Under the pieces are notes generated by a model. It saw only the letters and a list, made by a program, of their open reading frames with translations, had not been told where the DNA came from and did no database searches. The position numbers and the translations under genes were made by a program. From contig NC_135562.1 in NCBI RefSeq assembly GCF_964340395.1, forward strand, positions 8,676,134 through 8,740,133: 64,000 bases of DNA, read 5' to 3'. Of this stretch, positions 38,310 through 51,821 are shown piece by piece (the stretch's first letter is position 1; each line of letters begins with the position of its first letter). Source of the DNA: Glandiceps talaboti (taxonomy: Eukaryota; Hemichordata; Enteropneusta; Spengelidae).

Positions 38310-38398
38310 TTTTTTTTTTACCTTTTAGAATTTTAAGGGTCGGTAACTAAAATTAGTGTCAGTCGGGTTATCGGAAATAAACTTGTTTTCGTTTGGCC
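38310..38398. mobile_element. Inverted-repeat element, copy D (one end)
   Basis: The right end AGTCGGGTTATCGGAAATAA, then CTTGTTTTCGTTTGGCC, read inverted, matches the termini of copies A-C (GGCCAAAC..., TTTCCGATAACCCGAC). The left boundary is unclear. A GTGGGCAGGTCGG at about 38045 may be part of the same insertion. Confidence 0.45.
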
Positions 38399-40043
38399 GG
38401 AGCGAATTTTGAATGCAGATTTTTTAGAAACCAAAACTTTGATGTGATATGTATTCACTAACCGGTAGGCCTATAACTGAAATGTGTGTGCAACTAATTC
38501 TTCGTGAGATAATTTCGCAGGCTTGCATATATCCACGAAATATGAATATAGGCTCCTTTGGTTACTTTCCAGCCGGAAATTAGTTGTGGGCTATAAAGTC
38601 ATCGGCCACTTTGTTGCCAGAAATTAGTTGATTAAAACACTGGCCTTTTCAAAATTTTCACCACTTTTCATTTACATTTTTGATTGATTTCACAGAATTA
38701 ATTTACTTTAGTAATTCATGTCAGTATTTTAAATAAAGGGTACACTGTTATGAAATCAGTTCCAAATCGAAGTCGTAGATGAGGTCTTGAACTACTATTT
38801 ATGTTGGGAATCGAATTACAGTCACTTTTGGCAGCCATCGCCAACATACGCGTATTTTCATCTTTCATACTACGACATGGGGGTAGGTAAGGGCAACTCT
38901 TCAAAAATGCCAATTTATTCCAGCTGGCAACAAAATAGGAATAATGTAACACATCTGTTACCACTGGTCCCTGAAATCTCGATAGACTTTCGTACTAGTA
39001 ATAGTCCCAAAGTTGCAGTGAAATTGACTTTAACATTCTTGCTTGCTGCTGATACAAAACAACGTTAATCGCAAGAATATTATGTAATCTGTAGATATAG
39101 ACTTGCAGATGTCGCGTAGGTAGGAAGTATGTTAATTTGAATTTAACCCAAATGTGTTTCTTAAGATATGTATATAAATTCAATACCATATATATCCTAT
39201 CAACTTAATGTAATGAAAACCAAAGCCGAATAACAAACTGGCTCTAAATACGATGTTTTATAATTTTCCTTTCACTGACATGAATTTCTTTCCAATTTGT
39301 TAATGTTCTTTTTATTAACAGAATACCCATACATAATTTGACATGATATTGAGATTGAGTACAAGGCATTCCGTGATGTGTAGTAATTTCCAATTCATTT
39401 CATGTATTGCCTTAAAATTAGACTTAATTACCTCATTCTGAAAAGAAGTCGATAAAGTATTATTATAGATGGCAGGGATATTACTAGAATGCATTCTAAA
39501 ACACGACGTCCGTTCTGTATCAAGAAACCTCTTAAGATTGTCTGATTGTTCGAAAACATTACAGTGTACATTTTTGGTGATAGCATCTTTAAGTGAGGTC
39601 AAAGGTCAGCGATAAAGAAGCAATTGCATGACGAATATAAACAGGGATTTCAAAGGATTGATGTTGTCTGATGGCCGTGATAAGTAGACACCGGTGCAAC
39701 AAACTGGATAAACGAATTGATAGCTTTCCCAAGGTTATTAATTTGAGAAGTTTAGAAGTGTTATTAAATGAAACCCGAAATGAGGCACGTTTAATCAGAG
39801 GAAGTGGTTTGATGATTTACTCTCTACAGACATCTAAGGGACTTGTCACTATCAGATTTCTGAGAGGCAGTCATATTATAAACAGGATGTAGTCACTTGA
39901 TATTGAAAACTATACCATTATCCTTAAGGCATCGTAGAATGACACTCCTGGCTATCTACAAATCTCGTAATGATTAAATATTTTATCTTATACTACAACC
40001 ATTATTACCATGTAATAATGAAGACTAAAATTATAATGTAAAT
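38399..40043. other. No gene seen
   Basis: Contains a small direct repeat (CCGGAAATTAGTTG and CCAGAAATTAGTTG, near 38573 and 38618). Short frames here have no support. Confidence 0.5.
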
Positions 40044-40419
40044 TCTCGACAGGCTTTTAAAGTTGTCATACAGATGAGGATTGGGTATGTAGTTTGGATT
40101 TGTAATTTATAAAACAATTTTATCATGGAGTCCTAATTGAAAATTCAAAGGAAAACAACATATGGCAAGTTCTTGTTTGTAACACAATACAATGTAAACA
40201 GCTAAAACAATTGTAAAAAAGTATGTATAAAAATAACAAACATTTTACACATTTATAAGTCTTTTGCAATCTATTGAGTTACAAAGAAGGACTTGGCATT
40301 TCTTGTTCCACACAATGATTTTTCAAGTAGAAAGCCATGATAAAATTGTTTTATAAATTAATAATCCAAACTACATACCCAATCCTCATCTGTATGACAA
40401 CTTTAAAAGCCTGTCGAGA
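40044..40419. mobile_element. 376-bp foldback/MITE-like element with 85-bp inverted arms
   Basis: The arm 40044-40128 (starting TCTCGACAGGCTTTTAAAGT) is the reverse complement of 40335-40419 with only about two mismatches. Weaker complementarity continues inward (CAAGTTCTTGTTTGTAAC against GTTACAAAGAAGGACTTG), so nearly the whole element folds, leaving an A-rich loop of about 75 bp. No coding potential and no clear target-site duplication. Confidence 0.85.
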
Positions 40420-40563
40420 TAAAATAAATACCCCATTGCTGTACATATCACATTGTCAACTATGTTGTTTCATTTTGTAAACTTATGATTGAAGCAAAAC
40501 GCGGTATTTAGCTTGGGGACAGAATAATGAAAAATTAATATGGGTATTTACTTATTTTGTTGT

Positions 40564-40771
<208 letters not shown>

Positions 40772-41210
40772 ACGTTACTATGGTTTCCTACTTGAAAGGA
40801 ATTGACCAACATAGTAAAATAAAGCCTGTGTTTTCACTCACTATATATTGTATAGGAATGTGAACAAGTTTGTTATTGTACAGGTACGTCTCAGTGATTT
40901 GTAAATTTAAACAAAATGGGTGAACACAAATAATCACTAAGTAACGACAAGTCTGTGTATGTATTTGTAATGAAACACCTCTGTTGCTTGCATACGTATA
41001 ATTCCTTACCCTATTTTACAGCAGTCAGTTTAATAATTAATAATTTAAATAATTTGATGTATCTTGTACTTAGAGATAATTAGGTCGATCAATGAAAAGG
41101 TGGTGAACGTGACGTTTTGTGACTCACTAATTGACATCTACTAAAGTAGCTAGGAGGAAAACAGCTTCACTTTTGGTTTCCAGGTAACGTAGCGTACGCC
41201 TTGGAAAACA

Positions 41211-41256
41211 AAACAAAACAAAACAAAACAAAACAAAGCAAAACAAAACAAACAAA
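41211..41256. repeat. (AAAAC)n pentanucleotide array
   Basis: About nine units with one G substitution. Confidence 0.9.
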
Positions 41257-41376
41257 CGAAAACACTTTTGTTGTCGTTTTGTTCAAGAAAACACAAACCC
41301 ACAACAAACAATCAAGGGTCACCATATAATATTTTTTTACATCGACGTCAAAATGATACCAGAAATTAGTCATTTT

Positions 41377-41600
41377 AGAATCCAATATGGCCGCCGAATA
41401 TCCGTATTAACTGTATGGAAGAGAATAAACCAAATACGATTTACTTGAAAAATGGACGGCAAAGCCCTAAATTGATTTATTATTTCTAAATTAGTGTGTA
41501 GAACAGAGTTTCACACGGCAAAGTCTGGAGAGAGTTTAAAAACTTTGATTTTACAGAGGAATATATTTTGGTACCCGAGCCTCAGTGTACCTCAATCCAA
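41377..41600. repeat. Dispersed repeat, copy 1 (AGAATCCAATATGGCC family)
   Basis: AGAATCCAATATGGCCGCC starts an alignable stretch shared with 49533. Both continue with TATTAA-TATGG-GAATAAA, then CTTGA, AAACC/AAGCCC, and a TTTGATTTT segment. Divergence is high. Confidence 0.5.
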
Positions 41601-44600
41601 GTATGTACCATTTGTCTAATAATAATAAGTATGTCCTTCTGGTATTTTTAATCACATGAAGTTAGATTGAACATGTATGTCCTCCGCAATTTACTCTTAT
41701 CAGAATTCAGTGAGATATAAATACGTCTTTTTACATATTTTTCATCATATTTTACTTACAAAATTGCATGCTTCAGTTCTTTCTAATGAGGGGAATTATT
41801 ATATGTAAGGTATGTCCCATTGGTAGGGGAATTACATTTCAGTATTTTCTCTTTCGATTATAGTTAGTGGGAATATATAAAACTAAAATCATTTCCAACC
41901 AATAATAATGAAGATTTATAAAAATTTTATTATATTTTCCGTGTCAAAATAAACCATTTGCCTATTTCCAGAGCCTCCGGTTTAGCTACTTTGCATTTGG
42001 TTTTTGAGTTGATAACCGCACAGGGTTCAAAAGTATTTGATTTCCTGTCGCCCTAATGTTTGATCAGTACGGCACAGACACCTATAAACTGAGTGCAAAA
42101 GTTGCACTCCCTCTACGGAAGGTGTGAGCTGAATATTTGGAGGGGTCGATGAAAGTACTATTTGATTTTCTCAACAAATCTCGAATGTATCAAAGGTGTG
42201 AGCACCCGTGGTACTGCCCTAGTAGATATTGAATGTGCAAACTGTAGTTCTTTTTGCTCGGTTGTGGATGATAAAAGTAGCATCGAGTTTACAACTGCAA
42301 CTGGACAGTGTAGTTTTGATATAAGAACTTGCAGAACTCTTTGTTCAAACTGTATGGTCTTTGTAGTCTTAATAAAGAGCATGGTGCCGCCTTCTGTTGT
42401 TAATGTATCTTGCCTAAAAAGCCTAATCTCTTACGGTCATATTTACCTTGCGATAAAGGGAGCAGTGTTGACATTCTAGCAAAAGTGAAAAGTGATATAG
42501 AGAAGTCAGACCTACAAATGTTCTAAAATTTAGATGTTATCTCACTCGAGCAAAATGGAAAACGTTAATTGTATTGATTCTGTGATTTTGAAATCACTGT
42601 CAATATTGAGTAAGCATTAAAGCTTGTAGAATTGTTACGTCTGTGTTTTAATATGCCGTCCTTAGAGAACGGCTTCATCATTCTGTCTAGATTTCATCAT
42701 TCAGTCGCGTTGTCGTCCGATAACATTGTACCAACAAGTAGAAAGCCTACTACCCCAGGCCTACACCTCAGGGCGTCTACGTGTACTTGTCAGCGTTGAA
42801 TGAACACCATGCCATCGGAAAGAATGCTGTTGCAGTACTCCCCAATCAGCGTGACGAATACCATACAAACCTGCTGATTCGACTAAACGAATACACAAAT
42901 ATGCACTCTAGCGAAACATTGCATGATGTTCATATCTCATTGCTCTATTCGTCGCAAGGTGGCGCTGCTGCCCATCATAATTAAATGATAAGTGATGGGT
43001 TCTATTTCGCTCGCTAACTGTAATCTACAAGACTAATAAACCCCACCCCAGCGAGATGGTAAAGTGGCATATGACAAAAAATTCAAAATATGCAGTTAAT
43101 ATATTTTACTGAAGTCAAACCCACCAATGTTTAAAAGTGTTTTGGTGTCGAGATCTAATGCGGGATTTCATGAATGAAAATATTTCACTGGGTCATATGA
43201 CTGCCTATTGAACCGATAGAGATAGGCTTAGGAGTGAAGTGTCGGGCATTCTGGGTGCCAACTGTTACTGAGATGACAGGACTGAACGCTCGCACGCAAC
43301 ACAACATTCGACAGATCTCTACGGAGTAGTCAGCAGGGGCGGTTATTACCAGGTATAGGTAATCAGTTTCTGTGGTTTTTGTTCCCCTTGTGGTAGCGCC
43401 GTGTTGTATGGTCTAATTCGGTAAGTTGATCACATTTTTTGCAAAGAACGTATTTTGGCGATATTGCAACCTTTAGACGAAAACTCGTTTCCGATGTTAG
43501 TTCACATGTACTGATTCATGTAACTGTTACTGTACAAAAATACCGCATAACTTTTATGGTTTCATGGAATTAAACGGTCTGTCATCATTTCCAAAGAGCG
43601 TGAAGCCTGTCTGTCGGTATTCCGTAGAACTTGAGGTCTGCCAAATTGCGAAAGATAGAAATCATCTGTATATGTTACAGATCAGTCATAACGAGACGGA
43701 CGTAATTGCTAACTATCGACTTCACGTATTACATTAGTTCTTTTGTAAAGCAATTCAATACACAAATCTCTGGAGTATGGGAAAAGATCGTAAAAATCCA
43801 ACCACGAGAATTGTAACATCAGAAGGGTATTGTTCCACGCATTACTACTAGCTAATATACGAGGGATTTAGCGAAGAGACAGCCGTGCGCTTCTATTTTC
43901 CGCCAGGATAACGTCGGATAACGTTCAATTTTCAGAACTTTCCAAGCTCGATACATACAATTCCGCTCATCACACCTAATATAGCCACATTATTGACTAT
44001 CAACAGGTCCATACATAATAATCCTGTGTCTTCAAAATTTACATCACCTCATTTTTACACAATATTCTTAAATTGTGGACGTGACCTGGTATACAAGTCA
44101 TATATAAAGATTAAAAATAATCCTGCCGCTTTTTAAATATATATTGCAGATTAGTCTGATGAAAATAAAATGAACATTTATTAATATACACATATTTTCA
44201 ACTGACATTTCCAACGTTTTCCACCGACCAAGATTTGTTATATTCGCCATGCTTTAGTATTTTTTTCGCTATTGAGTGACATATATATTCGTTACTTGGT
44301 ATGCAGGCTACGCGAAAGGAGCGAAATTCCCCCTAACATTCCTCACGTTAGTGATCTCCTAATTCTGTTTTTTAATATCTAGACGAAAAATTGAACTGCT
44401 CATTCGTTTCCATGGCAACATTACTTACTCTACATTCCCATATATAACTGCCGTTATTAACAAAAATTCTACTATATATATAAGAGATATGATTTCAGCA
44501 ACATGATTCTAACATTAATTTAAATGATCTGCATGAGAAACCAAAATAAAACGAATTGATCATTTCTTTACCATTTATAAGGTAAATCTATTTGCTTATA

Positions 44601-47164
44601 CAGATCTTAACGAACTTCCTTGTTGTCGGTTACAAGTCAGTTAGATTTTTCCGATGAACATCTTTGTATAGTGAATGTTTAGCATTGATACAACGTATAT
44701 CACATTTAGATATCTAAATCAAACCTAATCTGTAACTATACATTTAGCTAATGCATTACGTGTGCAAGACAAATAAATGAAAAGCAAATACTACAAAAGT
44801 TCATCTTTTTTTTGACTTAATTACAGAAAAATGTAAACAGCAAACGAGACTAATACTGCTACCTCATGCTTGAACTGTTGACATTCTAAATTTGTGACAT
44901 TGTTTTGTAATAAATCACTGAGTTGCAAATTGGTACTCAAATGCATTCATGTACGACTTTTCAATACTTTCAGTCTTTTTACTGTCAACTAATTTCTTTT
45001 CACTGCGAACTATTGAGTTTTTAAAGACTTGAGCTTGGTTGTGTTATGAGCACTTGCGACGTAATGTGCCATGTTGTCATGGTTACAGTCTACATGGCGA
45101 GTTAACGACACAGCAGTATGATCACATTCAGCTAACCACACACTTTGAGCCAAAATCGAACTTACAGAGTACACATAAGCCATCATACCCAGAAGTTATT
45201 GTGCATGTACTTGTGTGTGTTTGTACCTATGATTGTCAATGAGTGTGGTTTCTCCTTCTTTGGAGGGCTTTAAAAAAGTATATATACATGTAACATTAGA
45301 CGATTACATTTAAGACAAAACAAACTTTCCTGCAAATTGTTGAAAATGATCCGTTCTATTGCCTTGGCTATTTTCTTCTAAAAGCGTTACTTTAGATGCA
45401 CACTTTTTAAAATCACGTTAAGATCTTTGATAACGTTTTGGCCTTGCATTCTGTGTTATCTTGAAATCGTTATATAAATTGAAAGTTAAGCACGCGATGT
45501 TATTCATTTGTACTATATACTCAGTGTGTTAGTGGCATTACCAGCGAAATATTACCCATTAGACGGCTTCGATTCATAAAGTATGCAGAATGATAGCGCA
45601 TGTGCGGAAAACAATAACTAAAACATGACGTGTTCAGCAATACATGGTCGAACTGAGAACGGATATTCCCTACAAGTGTAACTGAATTGTCATAAGAAGA
45701 ATTACGTGTACAACATTATACTTAAACTGATAAATTTAGTTTCCAGTTTTCAGCGTTCTGAAGGAACGGCCGAGGAGGAAATGATACTGTCCAGAAGGTT
45801 TAGTTCAAGTGGTGTTTAGTGTACTGTAGGAGGTCTGTGCCTCATGTGTTCCTGGCTTTCTTTCCGTGTGACAAAGATCCATACCCATGGAAGAACGGTG
45901 TACACCGCTTTAGTGGTATAAAAAAGACAACAGAATTATGACCAGCTGTGCGCAAAGCAGTACGATTTCCCGCGCAGGCAGAATAAGCTGGCGTCCTGTC
46001 CAGCAAAATGTAGATTGACGTATTCTTTAAACCGATCAACATAACCAGGTTATAATATTAATCTGTCGTACATTTGTTCAAAAATCGAGCTGATGTATAT
46101 ATCTGTATATATACTTTATCATTTGACCCAGTGATGTAGACAATGTAAAATTATGTAAATTAGGAGATTGTTTTGATTACATTCTTTGTTATACTACTGA
46201 TCAGATGATTGTAACTCACATTATACTACTGTAACGCATGCTAGCTTGGCACAAACGAACTTCTGTAACATTAAAATAGAATTAAGCTACTAAACGCATG
46301 TTGTCACCAATAACCCAAGTTTATCTAGATAATGACATCGCACGTGTTTCGAAATAAGTGTTACAATATCAATGAATTCATACTTTTAATAATTTATGAG
46401 CAATTTCAAAAACGTAGTAATGTCACAGCTGGTCATCATGCCTGTTGTATGGACACTCGGACAAAATGTTTCCTGGTGTATTACTCCAAATAAGGATTAA
46501 CAGAATGTTTGTAGTGCATCACTGCAAATGCTGATTGATAGACGATTTCACTGTCTACAATTTTCTAGCTGTTCGTATAAGCCAGAATATTTTGCACCGT
46601 GACTGTATAAAAGTCCTATGTCTTTGATCCTTCACTCAACTATATATTAGAAAGCAAATAACTTTACCAATACCAGAATGTTTTCACCAAATGTTTTCAC
46701 GTCCATGTAGTTGTGCTGTACCTGTTTTGGCACTCAGCCATCTATATGTCGAACAATAAAATACGTATGCATTAAACACCAGCATCTATCAACAAATTGA
46801 ATTATGGGCCGAGCTCGTAGCTTCCATGCCTTATGTTTAATTAGATACGATGTAAGAGTATTTGATGTAATAACATAAACACGTCACAGACGTGATACAC
46901 CACAATATAATGAAAATTATGGGTACACAACAGATCTCCTGACATTTTTCACCTCGTTGGACCAAACAGATATAAATAGCAAAAACATGTTATATATCTT
47001 TATCGGTATATACTTGTATCTAATATAGATGAATTACGAACACCATTCGTTCTATTGTCATCTTCACAACCAGTACTGTCAATGTAACTGATCTCGTTGT
47101 GAGTTTCAAATTGCTAGCTGGTATAAAAAAATAGTAATGATTATCACTAAAATGGAGACAGACA
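41601..47164. other. No convincing gene
   Basis: A 105-codon plus frame (42162-42479) overlaps a minus frame (42158-42382), and neither shows a domain. A donor-like CCAG then gtataggt sits at about 43350, with all upstream frames closed. The rest is AT-rich DNA. Confidence 0.45.
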
Positions 47165-47470
47165 AACATACATACATACATACATACATACATACATACA
47201 TACATACATACATACATACATACATACATAAATATATTGATGGCCAGCCAGTCGGAGAGAGAGACAGAAGGACACAGACAGACAGACATGCAGACAGAGA
47301 GAGACAGAGACAGACAGAGAGAGACAGACAGACAGAGACAGAGATCCCATAACATATGTCACCTTTGTGTCAGGTTTGAACGAAATCGGATATTGCATGT
47401 TTGAGAAACGACGTATTACGCACGGATGGACGTACAGACGGATGGAGCCTATTGTAGTGGCTTCCCCTTG
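47165..47470. repeat. (CATA)n plus GACA-rich array joined to an element-like tail
   Basis: (CATA)n 47165-47231, then interrupted GACA/GAGA to 47345. Next comes TCAGGTTTGAACGAAATCGG, TTGAGAAACGACGTATTACG, and ACGGATGGACGTACAGACGG. This ending (a phrase with AAATCGG, then GAGAAACGACGT, then ACGGA/GACGG units) is a common feature of dispersed invertebrate elements. Confidence 0.6.
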
Positions 47471-47977
47471 GGGGAGGGGAGGGGTTAAAAAGGTAATATT
47501 ATGAAACGACTAACAAGAACAACTTTTCATCACACCCTCATGAAAACCCTGACAGATGAAGCAAACAACCTGTTTTAAACTAGGGTGAGCCGTGACTTCA
47601 GCCACAACACAATTACATACAACGTCTCCGAAATGAGAATTTGTGGCTCTTAAGTGACAATTGCCATGACATAAATACAAATCTTCATTGACTTGTCGTT
47701 ATCGTGAGGAATTGTCCATCAACTGGAGAGAACATGTAAATTAAAGAACAGTTGCATGCCAAATCACTGCCTCATTGCTCGACTTATAACCTATCTCGGT
47801 ATAGTTGATGTACACTGTAGCTGATTGCCAGGGGTTACATACAGACTGAGAAACCATTTAAGACATCATTTTCACTCGTTAAATAGCCTAGGCTGTCACC
47901 CTGTACTGATTAAATTGAGACAAACATGATTTATGACTTACATTGTTTTAATGGAACTAACTGTGTGAACACGACCT

Positions 47978-48037
47978 GTATGTATGTATGTATGTATGTA
48001 TGTATGTATGTATGTATGTATGTATGTATGTATGTAT

Positions 48038-48072
<35 letters not shown>
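47978..48072. repeat. (TATG)n then (TG)n microsatellite
   Basis: About 15 TATG units followed by about 16 TG units and a CGCGCG spot. Confidence 0.95.
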
Positions 48073-48078
<6 letters not shown>

Positions 48079-48214
48079 CATGCGTGCGTGAGGAAATGAG
48101 GAAAATCATAAAAGTAGAATTCTACCTGTGCAGACTTGATTCAAAGCATAAAGGGAAATTAAAATAGTTGTTAGATAACGTTTTGATCCATATTTGAGCA
48201 TCGTAGAACCGTTG

Positions 48215-48300
48215 ACGTAGATGCGCGTTGTTGGGAGGCAGAGTGACCTGGAAATAACTCCCATATTTTCTGCTCGAGCGCATACAACGTTGGCTTGCGT
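48215..48300. repeat. Diverged duplicate segment, copy 1
   Basis: GACGTAGATGCGCGTTGT, then TCCCATATTTTCTGCTCG, then AGCGCATA, aligns with 52212-52310 in the same order and spacing. Confidence 0.5.
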
Positions 48301-48590
48301 ATGGTATAATAGGTTGTATAAATAATACAATATTGTAAGCACAGTGATCCGAATAAACTAACAAGTATGAAAATAATGAAGTGACGACTATTGCAAACTG
48401 GTGGTTAATGGTACACATGACATTTAGTAAGGAAAACAGATGTTCAGACGTCATTAGCTTCATTTTAAACAATGGCAAATGGTACATATAATGGGTAACA
48501 CAAAATAACAAATTTCAAATCTATCATGCTTACATAATCAAGTAGCACTGAAATTAAACCTATTGCAATCATTTCTAAAAATTCCGTCAG

Positions 48591-48746
48591 AAAATGACAT
48601 TAAGAATAAGTCTAATTTACAAGGGTGAAATAAACACAAAGGCTAGGTCAAAGTTCACATGTATTGACCCTAAGCTCTCTCATTACTACCCACGTTCAAA
48701 TTATGACAGAAACCGTAAATTTCGTAAACGAATCTTGCCGGTCCAG
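48591..48746 (+). CDS. Orphan exon candidate, 52 codons, phase 0-0
   Basis: Bounded by an acceptor (TTCTAAAAATTCCGTCAG, ending 48590) and a consensus donor (GTCCAG then gtaaac). The interval is a multiple of three and fully open in phase 0 (KMTLRISLIYKGEINTK, then ARSKFTC, then YYPRSNYDRNRKFRKRIL). The Arg/Lys/Tyr-rich peptide looks protein-like, but I recognise no family and see no partner exon. It may be chance. Confidence 0.2.
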
Positions 48747-49532
48747 GTAAACGATATTCACATTATAGCCGTCACCTGTGTCAACTAGGGCATACCTATA
48801 ACCTGTACACGTAGTGTTTTCTTTGTTATGTTGTATGATTGAACAGATATTATAAACTCGTTACCCCATGGCACGCACTCGGATTTTTGTCAGTGAATAG
48901 AAGGAATAGATGAATAAATAAGCTCACTATAGACGACAGTTCTTGTTTGATGAACGTTACTGACGATACTTCATCGTTTCCGCGGCAACAGCGAGTCGTG
49001 ATGGAATTCATCTGAGAACGTTCTTAGAATACTCGGAGATATAGGAGTGATGAAGACAACGGTACCGGTAGACATATAGTATTGCCAAGCCATGGCAATA
49101 CTTCTGCTCTGGGTGTTTGCAATTCTATATATTGTCACTGTACCCGAACTTACGTTTCGTTACGCAAGTGAAACGATCAGACTGTCAGCCTCGGTGCGAT
49201 TTTCAGTGCTTAGAATTTTACACCAACACACATCATTAGCCATTATAATATAGATACGAAGTGACTGTGTTTTCGACATTTAGTTGTCTTTGCTAACGTG
49301 GAGGAAAATTAGTGGTATTGGCAGCAGCTGAGTACAACTTGGAGATATGTCATTTTTGACGACATTAACGTGGAATGTGCCACCGAAATAAACTCTTGAA
49401 ACTTTTGCTATTACTTTAGTCAAGACAATCCAACCCATTCTCCGTTTAAATCGAGAAGAAAAATCATGGATATCCCTCCGTACAAAGTTTTGAAATTGAG
49501 GCCAATTCAACTGCTTTCAACAGCATGATTAT

Positions 49533-49740
49533 AGAATCCAATATGGCCACCAAATACTTTATTAATTCTATGGGGAATAAAATATTGTTGATTTTCTTGA
49601 GAACTAAACGATAAACCCCAAATTTCTTTTATCATATCAAAAAGGATCGAACGTAAGCTTCCGTTCACAAAGTTTGAGAGGATGTAATAAAACCGTTTGA
49701 TTTTCTGTTAAATTGATGTGCATTCTACCTCAAAATGTGA
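49533..49740. repeat. Dispersed repeat, copy 2 (AGAATCCAATATGGCC family)
   Basis: Partner of 41377-41600. AGAATCCAATATGGCCACC is the best preserved part. Confidence 0.5.
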
Positions 49741-50016
49741 TATAGCCTGTATCTGAAACCTTTCTGGTGCAGTCAGTAGACAAAATCTCCTTACAGAATA
49801 CATGCTTAGACCTTGTGTAAGCTAGTGTGAATATATGTCTTTATGTAAAGTGTAAATTCACCTACAGTAGTATTCTAGACTCTACATTTTTCTAGATGAT
49901 CGAGTCGCAATTAATGGTAGTTTCGATTAACAAGCCCCAAAGTACTGTTAAACCATCGCCCACGCTATAGAGATAACGAGAAGTAGTAAGAAAACTTGTT
50001 TTTCGCTGAGTGTACA

Positions 50017-50349
50017 CTATATGACATATTTGAGAGATTTGGAGTTTCTCAATGATGGCCGTAACTGCCCTGCAACTGACATGGAGTGTGTCATTTGGCC
50101 TTCATATTGCTCTTGGTCGACAAATAAAACGAATCCATTCCAACTAGGTTGCTTTCGCAAGCAGTGCTGTCGGCTATACTCTTTCGTCGTGTATATTCCT
50201 TTAATTCCTCGCATATTTTGTCGATGTAACGACGAAAAGAATGGAATCCACACATGATTACAGATGAATAGGGAACACCTATAACGTCGCCACAACAAAG
50301 GTATCTTTTTTAATTTCGTGAAGTAGGGGTCATTTACCTGCTGAGACAT
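50017..50349 (-). other. Overlapping opposite-strand frames, unrecognised
   Basis: A minus frame of 110 codons overlaps a plus frame of 78 codons (50021-50257). Neither has a domain, signal peptide or splice support. I treat both as chance frames or part of an old repeat. Confidence 0.2.
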
Positions 50350-51043
50350 TCAAGTATGGAATACTATTTTTGTACTCCTGTGACCAATTATCCAACAATT
50401 CCTAGTAATGTACTAACAACAGGATATGTAATCAAAATTGAAGAATGAAATTACAAGTTCGTAATTACGAATGTGATAAGAAGCTGAAATGTTTCACCTG
50501 TAGAGATATACAACTTGTTTTGCAGCTCTTTACTATGTTAAACATGAGGAAAATGTCCAATTCTTTCACACTGAGCGTTTCTAATCGTAATCTCATCGGG
50601 GGAATACAACATACAGTTAGGATAACGAATTTGCGAAAAAAAAGAACTTGTAACAATTGAATGTTACTTGTTTGGATACATCTAATTGCCATATTTTCTT
50701 TAGATTCAACGAAGTAAAAGATGTCTTGAGGCGACACTCTCTGATGAAATATTAACGCTAGCAAATACGATGAAAATGTTCACAGAGGCAGGAAGTATCG
50801 TCACTCAGCCGTTGACAAGCTTAGAACGTGTCATGTTTACTCAAAAGATGAAGCGATGTATCGGTACCTCTTTTACCGAGGCGTTCACGTGAAATATTGA
50901 TGAGCTTCAATGGGATAGCCGCCAAACTTCAAAAATACCGGACAATATTTTATCTTTAACTTTAAGGCAGTTACCGAAAACTAATTGGCGGTAGACTGTA
51001 CCCACAGGTAGGGTGTACGCTTCAATGCATAACGGCAAAAATT

Positions 51044-51256
51044 GTGTATGTATGTATGCATGTATGTATGTATGCATGTATGTATGTATGTATGTATGTA
51101 TGTATGTATGTATGTATGTATGTATGTATGTATGTATGTATGTATGCATGCATGCATGCATGCATGCATGCATGCATGTATGTTATGTATGTATGTATGT
51201 ATGTATGTATGTATGTATGTATGTATGTATGTATGTACGTACGTACGTCTGTCTGT
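51044..51256. repeat. (TATG)/(CATG)/(TACG)/(TCTG) compound array
   Basis: (TATG)n with a (CATG)n block at about 51146-51178, a one-base slip at 51182, more (TATG)n, then a short TACG and TCTG end. Confidence 0.95.
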
Positions 51257-51723
51257 GGTTTTGTGTGTTTTCCCCTCTTTACGTCATCATGAGTTATTAA
51301 TGAATGACTAAAATATTCGAGAACATTGATAACACTCTCTGACCTATGTCTATAGCGTTATTGTGCATACCGTTGTCATGATTATTATAACAACGGCTAT
51401 AGAATTATGTCTTTATTAGTGAAACAATGCACACTTTATATCAATCCTAGTCACTGTTCGCAGACGGATCAGGATGTGAGGTTAACACTTTTAATAGTTT
51501 ACTGCTTCAAACATTTCAATAGAACAAATAGTACCCACAAATGACTATTACAAGACATCCTTTTGTTTATGTACGTGACTAGTCATTACTACAAAACTAG
51601 AGTGCCTATAGCGTTTCAATTAGGCGGCGTGACGTTTTTTTACATCTCAACACAACGGTTTTTTTGTTACAATTTACAAAAACAAAATACAGACACAGAT
51701 AGTGTGCACGCACATGAAACTAC

Positions 51724-51821
51724 ATTTTATCTCACTGTGAATACAAATAAATATTTTTCTGCTTGCGAATATTTATTTCATCTGACAGTGATGTTAATGT
51801 GTTCTCACAGTGAGATAAAAT
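51724..51821. repeat. Nested inverted repeat (hairpin within hairpin)
   Basis: The outer arms ATTTTATCTCACTGTGA (51724-51740) and its exact complement (51805-51821) enclose inner arms AAATAAATATT (51745-51755) and AATATTTATTT (51768-51778). Confidence 0.75.

Noticed and set aside
42158-42479. Overlapping 105-codon plus and 74-codon minus frames
   Set aside because: No domain on either strand, and mutual overlap argues against both.
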